Shown: positions 26,808 to 34,805 of the stretch, piece after piece
Layout: each line of letters starts with the position of its first letter
Numbering within the stretch: position 1 is the first letter of the stretch
Assembly: GCA_031292735.1 (NCBI GenBank)
Contig: JARLGP010000108.1
Coordinates: 1 to 47,289 of the forward strand
Direction of reading: 5' to 3'
Length of the DNA stretch: 47,289 nt
Origin: Holophaga sp.
GTDB taxonomy: Bacteria > Acidobacteriota > Holophagae > Holophagales > Holophagaceae
Notes under the pieces: model-generated
Database searches by the model: none
What the model was told of the DNA's origin: nothing
Seen by the model: the letters and a program-made list of their open reading frames with translations, nothing else
Translations under genes and position numbers: made by a program

Positions 26808-26823
26808 GTCTCCGGTTGGAGAC
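26808..26823. promoter_or_regulatory. Activator-binding palindrome 2 (GTCTCC-N4-GGAGAC)
   Basis: Same arms as the first palindrome, around GGTT. It is ~50 bp upstream of the -24 element, with 95 bp between the two centres (about nine helical turns). This is the typical place and number for sigma-54 enhancer sites. Confidence 0.65.
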
Positions 26824-26873
26824 GGCGCACCGAGGGGTTATTTCTAAAGATTGATTTAAAACAAGTTAATAAT

Positions 26874-26889
26874 TGGCACTCCGGTTGCA
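26874..26889 (+). promoter_or_regulatory. Sigma-54 (-24/-12) promoter
   Basis: TGGCACTCCGGTTGCA matches the TGGCAC-N5-TTGCA consensus exactly, with GG and GC ten bases apart. The start codon of the CoA-transferase gene is 36 nt downstream. An AT-rich tract (26838-26873) precedes it, as common for bendable DNA. Confidence 0.88.
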
Positions 26890-26924
26890 CTGGAGCATGG
26901 ACCGCCCCCCCTTCAGGAGTCGCC

Positions 26925-28538
26925 ATGCCCCGTGCCGCCAGACCCGCCGCCCCGCCCGAGGGCCTCGCTCGCCGGAGCAAGGTCACCGGCGCCGCGGAAG
27001 CGGTGGCCTGCGTCCAGGACGGGGACACGGTGGCCACCGACGGGTTCATCGGCATCGGGTTCGCCGAAAACCTCGCCGTGGCCCTGGAGCAGCGCTTCCT
27101 TCAGGGCGCCGGGCCCCGGAACCTGACCCTGGTGTACGCGGGCGGGCAGGGCGATGGCAGGCACCGCGGCTTGAACCATCTGGCCCACGAGGGCCTGGTC
27201 AAGCGGGTCGTTGGCGGGCACTGGGGCCTGGCGCCCAAGCTGGCCGCCATGGCCTTCGCCGAGCAGCTCGAAGGCTACAACCTGCCCCAGGGGGTCATCG
27301 CCCAGCTGTTCCGCGACATCGCCGCGGGCAGGCCCGGGCTCATCTCCCGGATCGGGCTCGGCACCTTCGTGGATCCGGAGTTCGGTGGCGGCAAGATCAA
27401 CCGGAGCGCCACCGAGGACCTGGTGGAGCACATCCGGATCCACGGCCAGGACTACCTGTTCTACAGCGCCTTCCCGATCCACATCGGTATCCTGCGTGGC
27501 ACCACCGCGGATCCCGACGGCAACGTCACCATGGAGCGCGAGGCGCTCACCCTGGAGGCCCAGGCCATCGCCATGGCCGTGCACAACAGCGGCGGCAAGG
27601 TGCTGGTGCAGGTGGAGCGGCTGGCCGAGCGGGGCTCCCTGCATCCGCGCCAGGTGAAGATCCCCGGGATCCTGGTGGACCACGTGGTGCTGGCGGAGGC
27701 GCCCGAGTTCCACATGCAGACCTTCAGCGAACCGTACAACCCGGCCTACAGCGGCGAGACCCGGATCCCCGCGTCGTCCATGACCGCCATGGCGCTGGGC
27801 GTGCGCAAGCTCATCGCGCGCCGGGCGGCCATGGAGCTGATGCCCGGCTGCGTGGTGAACCTGGGCATCGGGGTGCCCGAGGGGATCGCCGCGGTGGCGG
27901 TGGAGGAGGGCGCTGCCGAGGTCATGACCCTCTCCACCGAGCCCGGCGTCATCGGCGGAGTGCCCGCCGGGGGGCTGAGCTTCGGCGCCGCCTCCAACCC
28001 CACGGCGGTGCTGGACCAGCCGGCCCAGTTCGACTTCTATGACGGCGGCGGACTGGACCTGGCCTTCCTGGGCCTGGCCCAGGCCGACCGCCAGGGCAAC
28101 CTGAACGTCAGCAAGTTCGGCACCCGGCTGGCCGGGGCGGGCGGCTTCATCAACATCTCCCAGTCGGCCAGGACCGTGGTGTTCATGGGCACCTTCACCG
28201 CCGGCGGGCTGGAGCTGGAGGTGGCCGACGGCCGCCTGCGGATCCTCAAGGAAGGCGCCACCCGCAAGTTCGTGCGGGACGTGGAGCACCGCACCTTCAG
28301 CGGCCCCGTGGCCTTCCGCGCCGGCCAGCGGGTGCTCTACGTCACCGAGCGCTGCGTGTTCCGGCTGGCGGAGAAGGGCCTGGAACTCGTGGAGCTCGCC
28401 CCGGGCATCGATCTGGACCGGGACATCCTCGCCCTCATGGACTTCCTTCCGGCCATCGCCCCCGACCTCCGGCTCATGCGGGAATGCATCTTCCGCGACC
28501 AGCCCATGGGGCTGCTGGCCCTTCTCGGCAAGGCATGA
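26925..28538 (+). CDS. Fused acetate/propionate-type CoA-transferase (YdiF family)
   Basis: A 537-residue family I CoA-transferase with alpha and beta halves in one chain. It moves CoA between acetyl- or other short acyl-CoAs and free acids. The alpha half has [17 protein letters not shown] and [15 protein letters not shown]. The beta half has [15 protein letters not shown] and the catalytic glutamate E339 in [11 protein letters not shown]. It is the first gene after the sigma-54 promoter, followed by an acetoacetyl-CoA reductase and a thiolase. It probably activates acetoacetate, hydroxybutyrate or short fatty acids. A GGAG precedes the ATG. Confidence 0.88.
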   Translation: MPRAARPAAPPEGLARRSKVTGAAEAVACVQDGDTVATDGFIGIGFAENLAVALEQRFLQGAGPRNLTLVYAGGQGDGRHRGLNHLAHEGLVKRVVGGHWGLAPKLAAMAFAEQLEGYNLPQGVIAQLFRDIAAGRPGLISRIGLGTFVDPEFGGGKINRSATEDLVEHIRIHGQDYLFYSAFPIHIGILRGTTADPDGNVTMEREALTLEAQAIAMAVHNSGGKVLVQVERLAERGSLHPRQVKIPGILVDHVVLAEAPEFHMQTFSEPYNPAYSGETRIPASSMTAMALGVRKLIARRAAMELMPGCVVNLGIGVPEGIAAVAVEEGAAEVMTLSTEPGVIGGVPAGGLSFGAASNPTAVLDQPAQFDFYDGGGLDLAFLGLAQADRQGNLNVSKFGTRLAGAGGFINISQSARTVVFMGTFTAGGLELEVADGRLRILKEGATRKFVRDVEHRTFSGPVAFRAGQRVLYVTERCVFRLAEKGLELVELAPGIDLDRDILALMDFLPAIAPDLRLMRECIFRDQPMGLLALLGKA

Positions 28539-28590
28539 CCCGCACCACCTTCCGCTTTTTCTTCCACCAACCACCCGAAAGGATACCCAC

Positions 28591-29331
28591 ATGAACACGA
28601 AAGTCGCACTGGTGACCGGCGCCATGGGCGGGCTGGGCACCGCCATCTGCCAGGCCCTGGCCAGGGATGGCTACCGGGTCGCCGCCAACTGCCTGCCCGA
28701 TTTCCCTCCCGCGCCGGCATGGCTGAAGGCCCAGAAGGAACTGGGCTTCGACTTCTTCCAGGCGGAGGCCGACGTGACCGACGAGGCCGCCTGCGCCCGC
28801 ATGGCCGCGGCGGTCGGCGAAGCGCTGGGGCCCATCTCGGTGCTGGTGAACAACGCCGGCATCACCCGCGACAAGTTCTTCCCCAAGATGGACCGGGGCA
28901 TGTGGGACGCGGTGATCGGCACCAACCTCACCAGCCTGTTCAACGTCACCCACGCCATCTCGCCGGGCATGGCCGAGCGCGGCTTCGGCCGCATCATCAA
29001 CATCTCCTCGGTGAACGGGGTCAAGGGCCAGGCGGGCCAGGTCAACTATTCCGCCGCCAAGGCCGGCTGCCTGGGCTTCACCAAGGCCCTGGCCCAGGAG
29101 CTGGTGACCAAGGGCGTGACGGTCAACGCCATCGCCCCCGGCTACATCGCCACCGACATGGTGCTGGCCATCCGCGAGGACGTGCGCGAGACCATCCGCA
29201 CCTCCATCCCCATGCAGCGCTTCGGCCGGCCCGAGGAGATCGGCGGGCTGGTTTCCTACCTGGCCTCCGACCTGGCCGGCTTCATCACCGGCGCCGTCAT
29301 CAACATCAACGGCGGCATGCACATGGCCTGA
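28591..29331 (+). CDS. phaB: Acetoacetyl-CoA reductase (SDR family)
   Basis: A 246-residue short-chain dehydrogenase. It has the cofactor loop VTGAMGGLGTAICQAL, NNAGITRD, and the catalytic Ser-Tyr-Lys in INISSVNG and NYSAAKAG. The sequence through DKFFPKMDRGMWDAVIGTNLTS resembles PhaB, which interconverts acetoacetyl-CoA and (R)-3-hydroxybutyryl-CoA with NADP(H). AAAGGA precedes the ATG, and the gap after the CoA-transferase is only 52 nt. In this operon it may work in hydroxybutyrate oxidation or PHB precursor supply; no PHB synthase is in the window. Confidence 0.88.
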   Translation: MNTKVALVTGAMGGLGTAICQALARDGYRVAANCLPDFPPAPAWLKAQKELGFDFFQAEADVTDEAACARMAAAVGEALGPISVLVNNAGITRDKFFPKMDRGMWDAVIGTNLTSLFNVTHAISPGMAERGFGRIINISSVNGVKGQAGQVNYSAAKAGCLGFTKALAQELVTKGVTVNAIAPGYIATDMVLAIREDVRETIRTSIPMQRFGRPEEIGGLVSYLASDLAGFITGAVININGGMHMA

Positions 29332-29353
29332 CGGCCGGAAAGGACGCACCTTC

Positions 29354-30544
29354 ATGAGCATCAAACGCGACATTCTGGTGTTGAGCGCGGTCCGCACCGC
29401 CATCGGCGACTTCAACGGGGGCCTCAAGGACTTCTCGCCCACCGATCTGGGCCAGCGGGTGGTGACCGAGGCCATCGCCCGGGCCGGGGTGGACCCCGAC
29501 GCGGTGGACCAGGGCTTCCTGGGCCACATCATCCACACCGAGCCCAAGGACCTGTACGTGTCCCGGGTATCCTGCCTGCTGGGCGGCATGGGCATCCATT
29601 CCAAGGCCATGAGCGTGAACCGGCTGTGCGGCTCCGGGCTGCAGGCGATCGTGAGCGCCGCCCAGCAGATCGAGCTGGGCGAATCCGAGATCACCCTGGG
29701 CGGCGGGGTGGAATCCATGACCCGCGGCGGCTACCTGATGCCCGCGGCCCGCTGGGGGGCGCGCATGGGCGACACCCGGCTGCTGGACATGATGGTGGGG
29801 GCCCTCACCGACCCGTTCGGCGGCAAGCACATGGGGATCACCGCCGAGAACCTGGCGGTGAAGTGGGCCATCACCCGGGAGGAGCAGGACGCCTTCGCGG
29901 TGGAATCCCACCGCCGGGCGGCCCTGGCCATCTCCGAAGGCCGCTTCAAGAGCCAGATCATCCCCATCGAGCACATCAGCCGCAAGGGCACGGTGATCTT
30001 CGACCAGGACGAGCACGTGCGCCCGGGCGTCACCATGGCCGACCTGGCCAAGCTGAAGCCGGCCTTCCTGCCCGAAGGCGGCACCGTCACCGCCGGCAAC
30101 GCCTCCAGCATCAACGACGGCGGGGCCGCCCTGGTGCTGGCCGAGGCCGGCGCGGCGGCCCGCTTCGACACCAGGCCGTTGGCCCGGGTGGTGGGTTGGG
30201 GCATCGGCGGTGTCGACCCCAACTTCATGGGCGAAGGGCCCATTCCCGCGGTGAAGGCGGCCATCGCCAGCAGCGGGCTGCGGATCGCCGACATGGACGT
30301 GATCGAAGGCAACGAGGCGTTCGCCGCCCAGGCGCTGACCGTCTCCAAGGCCCTGGAATTCGACCCGGCCAAGGTGAACCCCAACGGCGGGGCCATCGCT
30401 CTGGGCCATCCCATCGGCGCCAGCGGGGCCATCCTGGTGGTGAAGGCCATCTACGAACTGCACCGCACCGGGGGCCGCTACGCCCTGGTGACCTTGTGCA
30501 TCGGCGGCGGGCAGGGCATCGCCGCGGTGTTCGAGCGGGTCTAG
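29354..30544 (+). CDS. bktB: Acetyl-CoA acyltransferase (beta-ketothiolase, BktB-like)
   Basis: A 396-residue thiolase with the nucleophilic Cys in NRLCGSGLQAIVSAA (C92), the His in GGAIALGHPIGASGA, and the second Cys in VTLCIGGGQGIAA. Segments such as ARWGARMGD and HMGITAENLAVKW closely resemble BktB, which cleaves or forms C4-C6 beta-ketoacyl-CoA. It completes a CoA-transferase/reductase/thiolase set that can turn short 3-hydroxy or 3-keto acids into acetyl-CoA, or run in the biosynthetic direction. The gap after phaB is 22 nt. Confidence 0.9.
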   Translation: MSIKRDILVLSAVRTAIGDFNGGLKDFSPTDLGQRVVTEAIARAGVDPDAVDQGFLGHIIHTEPKDLYVSRVSCLLGGMGIHSKAMSVNRLCGSGLQAIVSAAQQIELGESEITLGGGVESMTRGGYLMPAARWGARMGDTRLLDMMVGALTDPFGGKHMGITAENLAVKWAITREEQDAFAVESHRRAALAISEGRFKSQIIPIEHISRKGTVIFDQDEHVRPGVTMADLAKLKPAFLPEGGTVTAGNASSINDGGAALVLAEAGAAARFDTRPLARVVGWGIGGVDPNFMGEGPIPAVKAAIASSGLRIADMDVIEGNEAFAAQALTVSKALEFDPAKVNPNGGAIALGHPIGASGAILVVKAIYELHRTGGRYALVTLCIGGGQGIAAVFERV

Positions 30545-30566
30545 CGGGGAAGCCTCCCGGTTGGGG

Positions 30567-30572
30567 TAGAAT
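30567..30572 (+). promoter_or_regulatory. TAGAAT -10-like element for the dienelactone hydrolase gene
   Basis: TAGAAT in GGTAGAATCG context, 32 nt before the ATG at 30605. It suggests that the hydrolase and maturase genes are transcribed apart from the sigma-54 operon. Confidence 0.45.
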
Positions 30573-30604
30573 CGTTTCAAGTTCCAGTCCGCCGGGAGTC
30601 AACC

Positions 30605-31417
30605 ATGCCTGTCCACAGCGAGTGGGTTCACTACAACGAGCACACCGGATACCTGGCCCGGTCCGAGCGGGCCGCGTTGCCGCTGCCCGGGGTCCTGGTC
30701 ATCCAGGAGATCTGGGGGGTCGACACCCACATCGAGGATGTCACCCGGCGCTTCGCCGAGGCGGGCTACACGGCGCTGGCGCCCGACCTGTTCAGCACCG
30801 GCGGGGTCCGTCCGGGGCCGCTGGTGCGGGAGCGGGTGGACGAAGTGATCGCCTTCATGAACAGCGCGCCGCCGGCCGCCTGGGGCGACGCGAAGGCCCG
30901 CGCCGCCGCCATGGCCGGGCTTCCGGGCGACGCCCAGGCGCGCATCGAGGAATCCTTCCGCACCCTGTACGCCCAGGTGGGCCAGCTGGAGCGCTTCGTG
31001 CCGGCCCTGCGCGACGCCGTGCGCTACCTGAGCACCGAATGCCCCGCCTCGGCCGGCCAGCCCGTGGCCTGCCTGGGGTTCTGCATGGGCGGAGGGCTTT
31101 CCGCCCTGCTGGCCTGCGAGGAGCCCCGCCTGGCCGGGGCGGCCATCTTCTACGGCAGCGCGCCGCCGCTGGACCGGGTGCCCCGGATCCAGTGCCCGGT
31201 GGCGGGCTTCTACGGCGGCCTGGACGAGCGCATCTGCGCCGGCCTGCCGGCCTTCGCCGAAGCCATGCGCGCCAACGGCAAGTCCTTCGAGTCCCAGGTC
31301 TACCCGGACGCGCCGCACGCGTTCTTCAACGACACCCGGCCCGCCTACCACGTGCAGGCCACCCGGGACAGCTTCGCCCGGGTGCTTGAATTCCTGCGGC
31401 GGACGACCGCCACGTGA
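30605..31417 (+). CDS. Dienelactone hydrolase family protein
   Basis: A 270-residue alpha/beta hydrolase. The nucleophile is a cysteine in LGFCMGGGLSALLA, as in true dienelactone hydrolases, with Asp in GFYGGLDERI and His in YPDAPHAFFND. GVLVIQEIWGVDTHIEDVTRRFAEAGY is the family N-terminal signature. It may cleave lactones or small esters; the cited pathway (chlorocatechol) has no other gene here. GGGAG precedes the ATG. Its stop overlaps the GTG start of the radical SAM maturase (GTGA), which ties the two functionally or by chance packing. Confidence 0.85.
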   Translation: MPVHSEWVHYNEHTGYLARSERAALPLPGVLVIQEIWGVDTHIEDVTRRFAEAGYTALAPDLFSTGGVRPGPLVRERVDEVIAFMNSAPPAAWGDAKARAAAMAGLPGDAQARIEESFRTLYAQVGQLERFVPALRDAVRYLSTECPASAGQPVACLGFCMGGGLSALLACEEPRLAGAAIFYGSAPPLDRVPRIQCPVAGFYGGLDERICAGLPAFAEAMRANGKSFESQVYPDAPHAFFNDTRPAYHVQATRDSFARVLEFLRRTTAT

Positions 31418-32652
31418 GCTCCGCGCCGGAGCCCCGGCCCTGCCTGGTCATGGCCAAGCCGGCCGGGCCGCGCTGCAACCTGAACTGCTCGTACTGCTAC
31501 TACCTAGCCAAGGCGGAGCTGTTTCCCCAGACCCCCCAGCCGCGCATGGCGGACGACCTGCTGGAAAGCTACATCCGCCAGCGCCTGGAGGGCCCGGCCG
31601 AGCCGGTCACCCTGTTCGAATGGCACGGCGGCGAACCCACCCTGCTGGGGCTGGACTACTTCCGGCGGATCGTGGCGCTGCAGCAGGCCCACCGTCCGGC
31701 GGACCGGATCATCGTCAACGGGCTGCAGACCAACGGCACCCTGCTGGACGAATCCTGGGCCCGGTTCCTGGCCCAGGAACGGTTTTCCGTGGGCCTGAGC
31801 CTGGACGGCCCCGCCCCCTGCCACGACGCCTACCGGCTGGACCGCGGCGGGCGCAGCACCCACGCCGAGACCGTGCGCGCCTTCCGCCTGCTGCGGGCCC
31901 ACGGGGTCCACTGCGACGTGCTCTGCGTGCTGCACGCGGCCAACGTGCCCAGCCCGCTTCCGGTCTACCGGTTCTTCCGCGACCTGGGGGTCACCCACCT
32001 CCAGTTCCTGCCCCTGGTGCAGCCCGCGGAATCCGGGACCAGCGCCGCCACCGCGGCGCCCGAGGCCATCGGCGAATTCCTGTGCGCGGTGTTCGATGAA
32101 TGGATCCGCAACGACCTGGGCCGGATCGCGGTGCAGAACTTCGACGAGGCGTTCCGCACCGCCAGCGGCCTGCCCCACGCCCTGTGCACCTTCCGCGAGA
32201 CCTGCGGCGACGTGCTGGTGCTGGAGCACGACGGCAGCATGTACGCCTGCGACCACTTCGTGGATGCCGGGCACCGGCTGGGCAGCCTGCGCCAGGAGAC
32301 CCTGGCCGGCATGTGCGCCAGCCCCGAGCTGGCCGCCTTCGGCCGGTTCAAGCGGGACGGGCTTCCGGCCCGGTGCCGGACCTGCCCGGTGCTGGCCTGG
32401 TGCAACGGCGGCTGCCCCAAGGACCGGATCCTGGCCGAGCCCTCCCTTGAACCCGGGGTGAACTGGCTCTGCCCCGCCTACCGGCGCTTCTTCACCCACT
32501 GCCGGCCGGTGTTGGCGCGGCTGGCCGCGCACCGGAAGGCGGGGCGCCCGCTGCGCGCCTTCGCCCCGCCCAGGCCGGCGGCCCGGGCCAACGATCCGTG
32601 CCCCTGCGGCAGCGGGCTCAAATACAAGCGCTGCTGCTACCTGAAGCGATAG
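31414..32652 (+). CDS. Anaerobic sulfatase-maturase-type radical SAM/SPASM protein with C-terminal SEC-C motif
   Basis: A 412-residue protein. The radical SAM cluster is C21-x3-C25-x2-C28 (CNLNCSYC), followed by FEWHGGEPTLLGLDYF and GLQTNGTLL. The SPASM auxiliary-cluster region has CGDVLVLEHDGSMYACDHFV, CRTCPVLAWCNGGCPKDR and NWLCPAYR. This matches anaerobic sulfatase-maturating enzymes, which oxidise Cys/Ser to formylglycine. The C terminus adds a SEC-C zinc motif (DPCPCGSGLKYKRCC), often found on proteins contacting ribosomes or nascent chains. No sulfatase gene is in the window, so the substrate protein is elsewhere or unusual. The start is GTG, coupled to the upstream stop. Confidence 0.87.
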   Translation: MSSAPEPRPCLVMAKPAGPRCNLNCSYCYYLAKAELFPQTPQPRMADDLLESYIRQRLEGPAEPVTLFEWHGGEPTLLGLDYFRRIVALQQAHRPADRIIVNGLQTNGTLLDESWARFLAQERFSVGLSLDGPAPCHDAYRLDRGGRSTHAETVRAFRLLRAHGVHCDVLCVLHAANVPSPLPVYRFFRDLGVTHLQFLPLVQPAESGTSAATAAPEAIGEFLCAVFDEWIRNDLGRIAVQNFDEAFRTASGLPHALCTFRETCGDVLVLEHDGSMYACDHFVDAGHRLGSLRQETLAGMCASPELAAFGRFKRDGLPARCRTCPVLAWCNGGCPKDRILAEPSLEPGVNWLCPAYRRFFTHCRPVLARLAAHRKAGRPLRAFAPPRPAARANDPCPCGSGLKYKRCCYLKR

Positions 32653-32663
32653 ATCCCACGCTT

Positions 32664-32682
32664 GATTTACTCTATGGTTGTC
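32664..32682 (+). repeat. 19-nt motif, copy 2 of 2
   Basis: GATTTACTCTATGGTTGTC, 17 of 19 bases identical to 5219-5237. It lies just upstream of the decayed MFS gene, inside what would have been its promoter region. Confidence 0.4.
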
Positions 32683-32700
32683 GCTGGATGGAGAATCCCG

Positions 32701-32972
32701 ATGAAGGTGTTTGACCGCTCGCCCTGCTGGGGCTCCTGTGCGCCCTGCCGCCGCTTTCCATCGACATGGGGCTGCCCGCGCTGCCGCTGATCGGAAAGGC
32801 CTTCCACGCCTCCGAAACGATGACCGGGTTGACCCTCAGCCTGTTCGCCGTGCTTCACGGGTTGGCGATGCCGGTGGTCATGCTGGGGTTCGCGCTGGCT
32901 TCCAGCGGCTGCCTGCTCCTGGCCCGCCGCGGCGCGGCGCCCGCGGCCACCCCGGCCGGCGACGCCGGGTAG
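32701..32972 (+). pseudogene. Remnant of a Bcr/CflA-type MFS drug exporter
   Basis: Two conserved ends of an MFS transporter are joined with the middle missing. Reading from 32718 gives LALLGLLCALPPLSIDMGLP and then ALPLIGKAFHASETMTGLTLSLF, the first two helices of Bcr/CflA proteins. It then runs straight into LHGLAMPVVMLGFALASSG, which resembles the last helix. About 300 residues are gone. The natural ATG at 32701 is out of frame with the helix-1 sequence, so a frameshift is also present. What stays open is a ~68-codon ORF (32766-32972) that cannot be a working exporter. Confidence 0.7.
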
Positions 32973-33044
32973 CCCTCCCAGAACCCCGGGCGGGCCTGGG
33001 GGGCAGGTGTGCTATGCTTTTCAACCATGGCTAGGAGCCCATTT

Positions 33045-33317
33045 ATGAATAATTCTACCAACGCAGCCCCGATTCAGACCGTGAAGATCCCCAAGACCGA
33101 GGCCATTGCCAAGCTCAGCAAGCACAGCGCCGGCCTGCGGGTCCAGCTGGAAGCCGCCAAGGCGCAACTGCACGCCGCCGTAAGCCCCGACAAGTATGCC
33201 CTCAACTTCCAGGTGAACGCCCTCAAGAAGCAGGTTCATTTCTGCAAGGCCCAGGTCACCCGGCTGAACAAGGAGCCCCGCACCGAAGTCCTTTGGGACG
33301 ACAAGTTCGGCGCCTAG
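33045..33317 (+). CDS. Small basic helical protein (90 aa)
   Basis: After a polar N terminus, residues ~18-80 form a long Lys/Ala/Gln-rich helix with heptad character (AIAKLSKHSAGLRVQLEAAK, VNALKKQVHFCKAQVTRLNK), so a coiled-coil or nucleic-acid-binding role is possible. GGAG lies before the ATG, and a TGCTATGCT extended -10-like element is ~27 nt upstream, so it probably has its own promoter. The gene is convergent with metK across a bidirectional hairpin. Family not recognised. Confidence 0.7.
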   Translation: MNNSTNAAPIQTVKIPKTEAIAKLSKHSAGLRVQLEAAKAQLHAAVSPDKYALNFQVNALKKQVHFCKAQVTRLNKEPRTEVLWDDKFGA

Positions 33318-33355
33318 AAAAAAAACGGGAGGGGAGGCGTCGCGCCGCCCCTCCC
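33318..33355 (-). terminator. metK intrinsic terminator
   Basis: Arms 33343-33355 and 33327-33339 pair over 13 positions with one mismatch and a 3-nt loop. In the leftward direction the hairpin is followed by eight T residues (A8 on the plus strand, 33318-33325). It sits 6 nt beyond the metK stop and also separates the convergent small gene. Confidence 0.9.
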
Positions 33356-33360
33356 TCCTT

Positions 33361-34548
33361 CTACTGCCGCACCAGGCGCTCGCCCAGCATGGCCTGCAGC
33401 GGCTCCAGTTGGCTGGTCCGTTCCCAGGAGAAGCCCTCCTGCTCGCGGCCGAAGTGCCCGTAGGCCGCGGTGGGCAGGTAGATCGGCCGGCGCAGTTCCA
33501 GCGCCTCCAGGATGGCCGCCGGACGCAGATCGAACAGGCGCCGCACCATGGTTTCCGCTTCGGCCTCGGGCAGCGCGCCGGTGCCGTGGAAGTCCAGCAG
33601 CAGGCTCACCGGTTCCGCCACCCCGATGGCATAGGCCACCTGGATGGTGCATCGGCTGGCGGCGCCCGCGGCCACCAGGTGCTTGGCCACCCAGCGCGCG
33701 GCGTAGGCCGCGGAGCGGTCCACCTTGCTGGGGTCCTTGCCGCTGAAGGCGCCGCCCCCGTGGGGGCAGGAGCCCCCGTAGGTGTCCACGATGATCTTGC
33801 GCCCGGTGACCCCGGTGTCCCCTTCCGGGCCGCCGGTGACGAACCGTCCGGTGGGGTTGATCAGCACCTTGGCGCCGGCCATGGCCTCCCGGCCCAGCAC
33901 CGGCACCAGGATCTCCTCGCGCACCGCCTCGTGCAGCACCGCGTCGGCCACGTCGGGCTCGTGCTGGGTGGACAGCACCACCGCGTGGAGCCCCACCGGC
34001 TGCCCGTCCCGGTAGCGCAGGGTGACCTGGCTCTTGGCGTCCGGGCGCAGGAACGGCAGCTTGCCGGACCGGCGGACCAGGGCCTGCCGGGCCACCAGGC
34101 GGTGGGCCAGGGTCAGGGCCTGGGGCATCAATTCGGGGGTTTCCGTGCAGGCGTAGCCGAACATCAGGCCCTGGTCCCCGGCCCCCAGCTCGCCGCCGCC
34201 GCGCTCCACGCCCCGGTCGATGTCGTCGCTCTGGCCGTTGAGCACCAGGCGCAGTTCGTGATGGTCCGGGTCGAACCCGGAAGCCGCGGTGTAGCCGATG
34301 TGGGTGAGCACGCCCCGGGCCAGGCCGGGGATGGCGGCCTGGAGGGAGGGGATCAGATCCGGCACGGCCGCCCGGAATTCCCCGGCGATGGCGAGGAAGT
34401 TCTTGGCGATCAAGGTTTCGCAAGCCACCTTGGCGTGGGGATCCCGGGCCAGGAGCCAGTCCAGCACGGCGTCGGAGATCTGGTCGGCCACCTTGTCCGG
34501 GTGGCCTTCGGAAACGGATTCAGAGGTGAACAGGTATTCGTTAGCCAT
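33361..34548 (-). CDS. metK: S-adenosylmethionine synthetase
   Basis: A 395-residue enzyme making S-adenosylmethionine from methionine and ATP. Signatures include [33 protein letters not shown], and [19 protein letters not shown], with normal family length. Upstream lie a sigma-70 promoter, a SAM-clan riboswitch and a 40-codon ORF overlapping the metK start by 8 nt, so SAM level should control expression. GGAG is 10 nt from the ATG, slightly weak, consistent with coupling to the leader ORF. A strong intrinsic terminator follows. Confidence 0.97.
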   Translation of the reverse strand: MANEYLFTSESVSEGHPDKVADQISDAVLDWLLARDPHAKVACETLIAKNFLAIAGEFRAAVPDLIPSLQAAIPGLARGVLTHIGYTAASGFDPDHHELRLVLNGQSDDIDRGVERGGGELGAGDQGLMFGYACTETPELMPQALTLAHRLVARQALVRRSGKLPFLRPDAKSQVTLRYRDGQPVGLHAVVLSTQHEPDVADAVLHEAVREEILVPVLGREAMAGAKVLINPTGRFVTGGPEGDTGVTGRKIIVDTYGGSCPHGGGAFSGKDPSKVDRSAAYAARWVAKHLVAAGAASRCTIQVAYAIGVAEPVSLLLDFHGTGALPEAEAETMVRRLFDLRPAAILEALELRRPIYLPTAAYGHFGREQEGFSWERTSQLEPLQAMLGERLVRQ

Positions 34549-34663
34549 GAACGGGTATCTCCAGAGGGGTGCGGTCGGACGGGATGGGCGGATGGGCTGC
34601 GGCCGCCCGCCGCAGGGTGTCCTCCAGGCGCCGGGTGCCGGCTGGGGGAATGGGTCTGGTCAT
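34541..34663 (-). CDS. 40-codon leader ORF translationally coupled to metK
   Basis: The ATG at 34663 has GGAG 6 nt upstream. The ORF begins [20 protein letters not shown], is rich in Pro, Arg and Ala, and ends with TAA inside metK (8-nt overlap with the metK ATG). It sits directly between the riboswitch and metK. Translation of it could carry ribosomes to the weak metK start or form part of the riboswitch output. It could equally be a small protein in its own right. Not in any family I know. Confidence 0.5.
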   Translation of the reverse strand: MTRPIPPAGTRRLEDTLRRAAAAHPPIPSDRTPLEIPVHG

Positions 34664-34691
34664 GCTTCACTCCGATTTCAGGTTGATTCCT

Positions 34692-34772
34692 GCGCATGGG
34701 ATCCTGCGATCCTGGGCACCGTAGCTTCCTGCTCGGTTGCCGGACCTCCCGCGGAGGCCACTCGCCATGCAA
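34692..34772 (-). promoter_or_regulatory. SAM riboswitch (SAM-I/SAM-IV clan)
   Basis: In the leftward RNA, P1 pairs GCAUGG (34770-34765) with CCAUGC (34699-34694). Then come GAGUGGCCUCC-GCG-GGAGGUCC (P2), GGCAACC (34741-34735), a hairpin GAGC/GCU, and GGUGCC (34720-34715). GGCAACC...GGUGCC plus a GAGUG-type P2 entry are the SAM-clan core; the short P2 recalls SAM-IV or the SAM-I/IV variant more than SAM-I. It sits between a good promoter and metK, the expected target. Exact subclass uncertain without covariance-model scoring. Confidence 0.8.
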
Positions 34773-34777
34773 GAGCC

Positions 34778-34805
34778 ATTGTAGGGCAGGGCGCGGGGCC
34801 GTCAA
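34778..34805 (-). promoter_or_regulatory. Sigma-70 promoter of the metK transcript
   Basis: TTGACG (34805-34800), a 16-nt spacer and TACAAT (34783-34778), read leftward. The -35 overlaps the lysR stop codon. The predicted start (about 34771) coincides with the first base of riboswitch P1. Confidence 0.8.
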
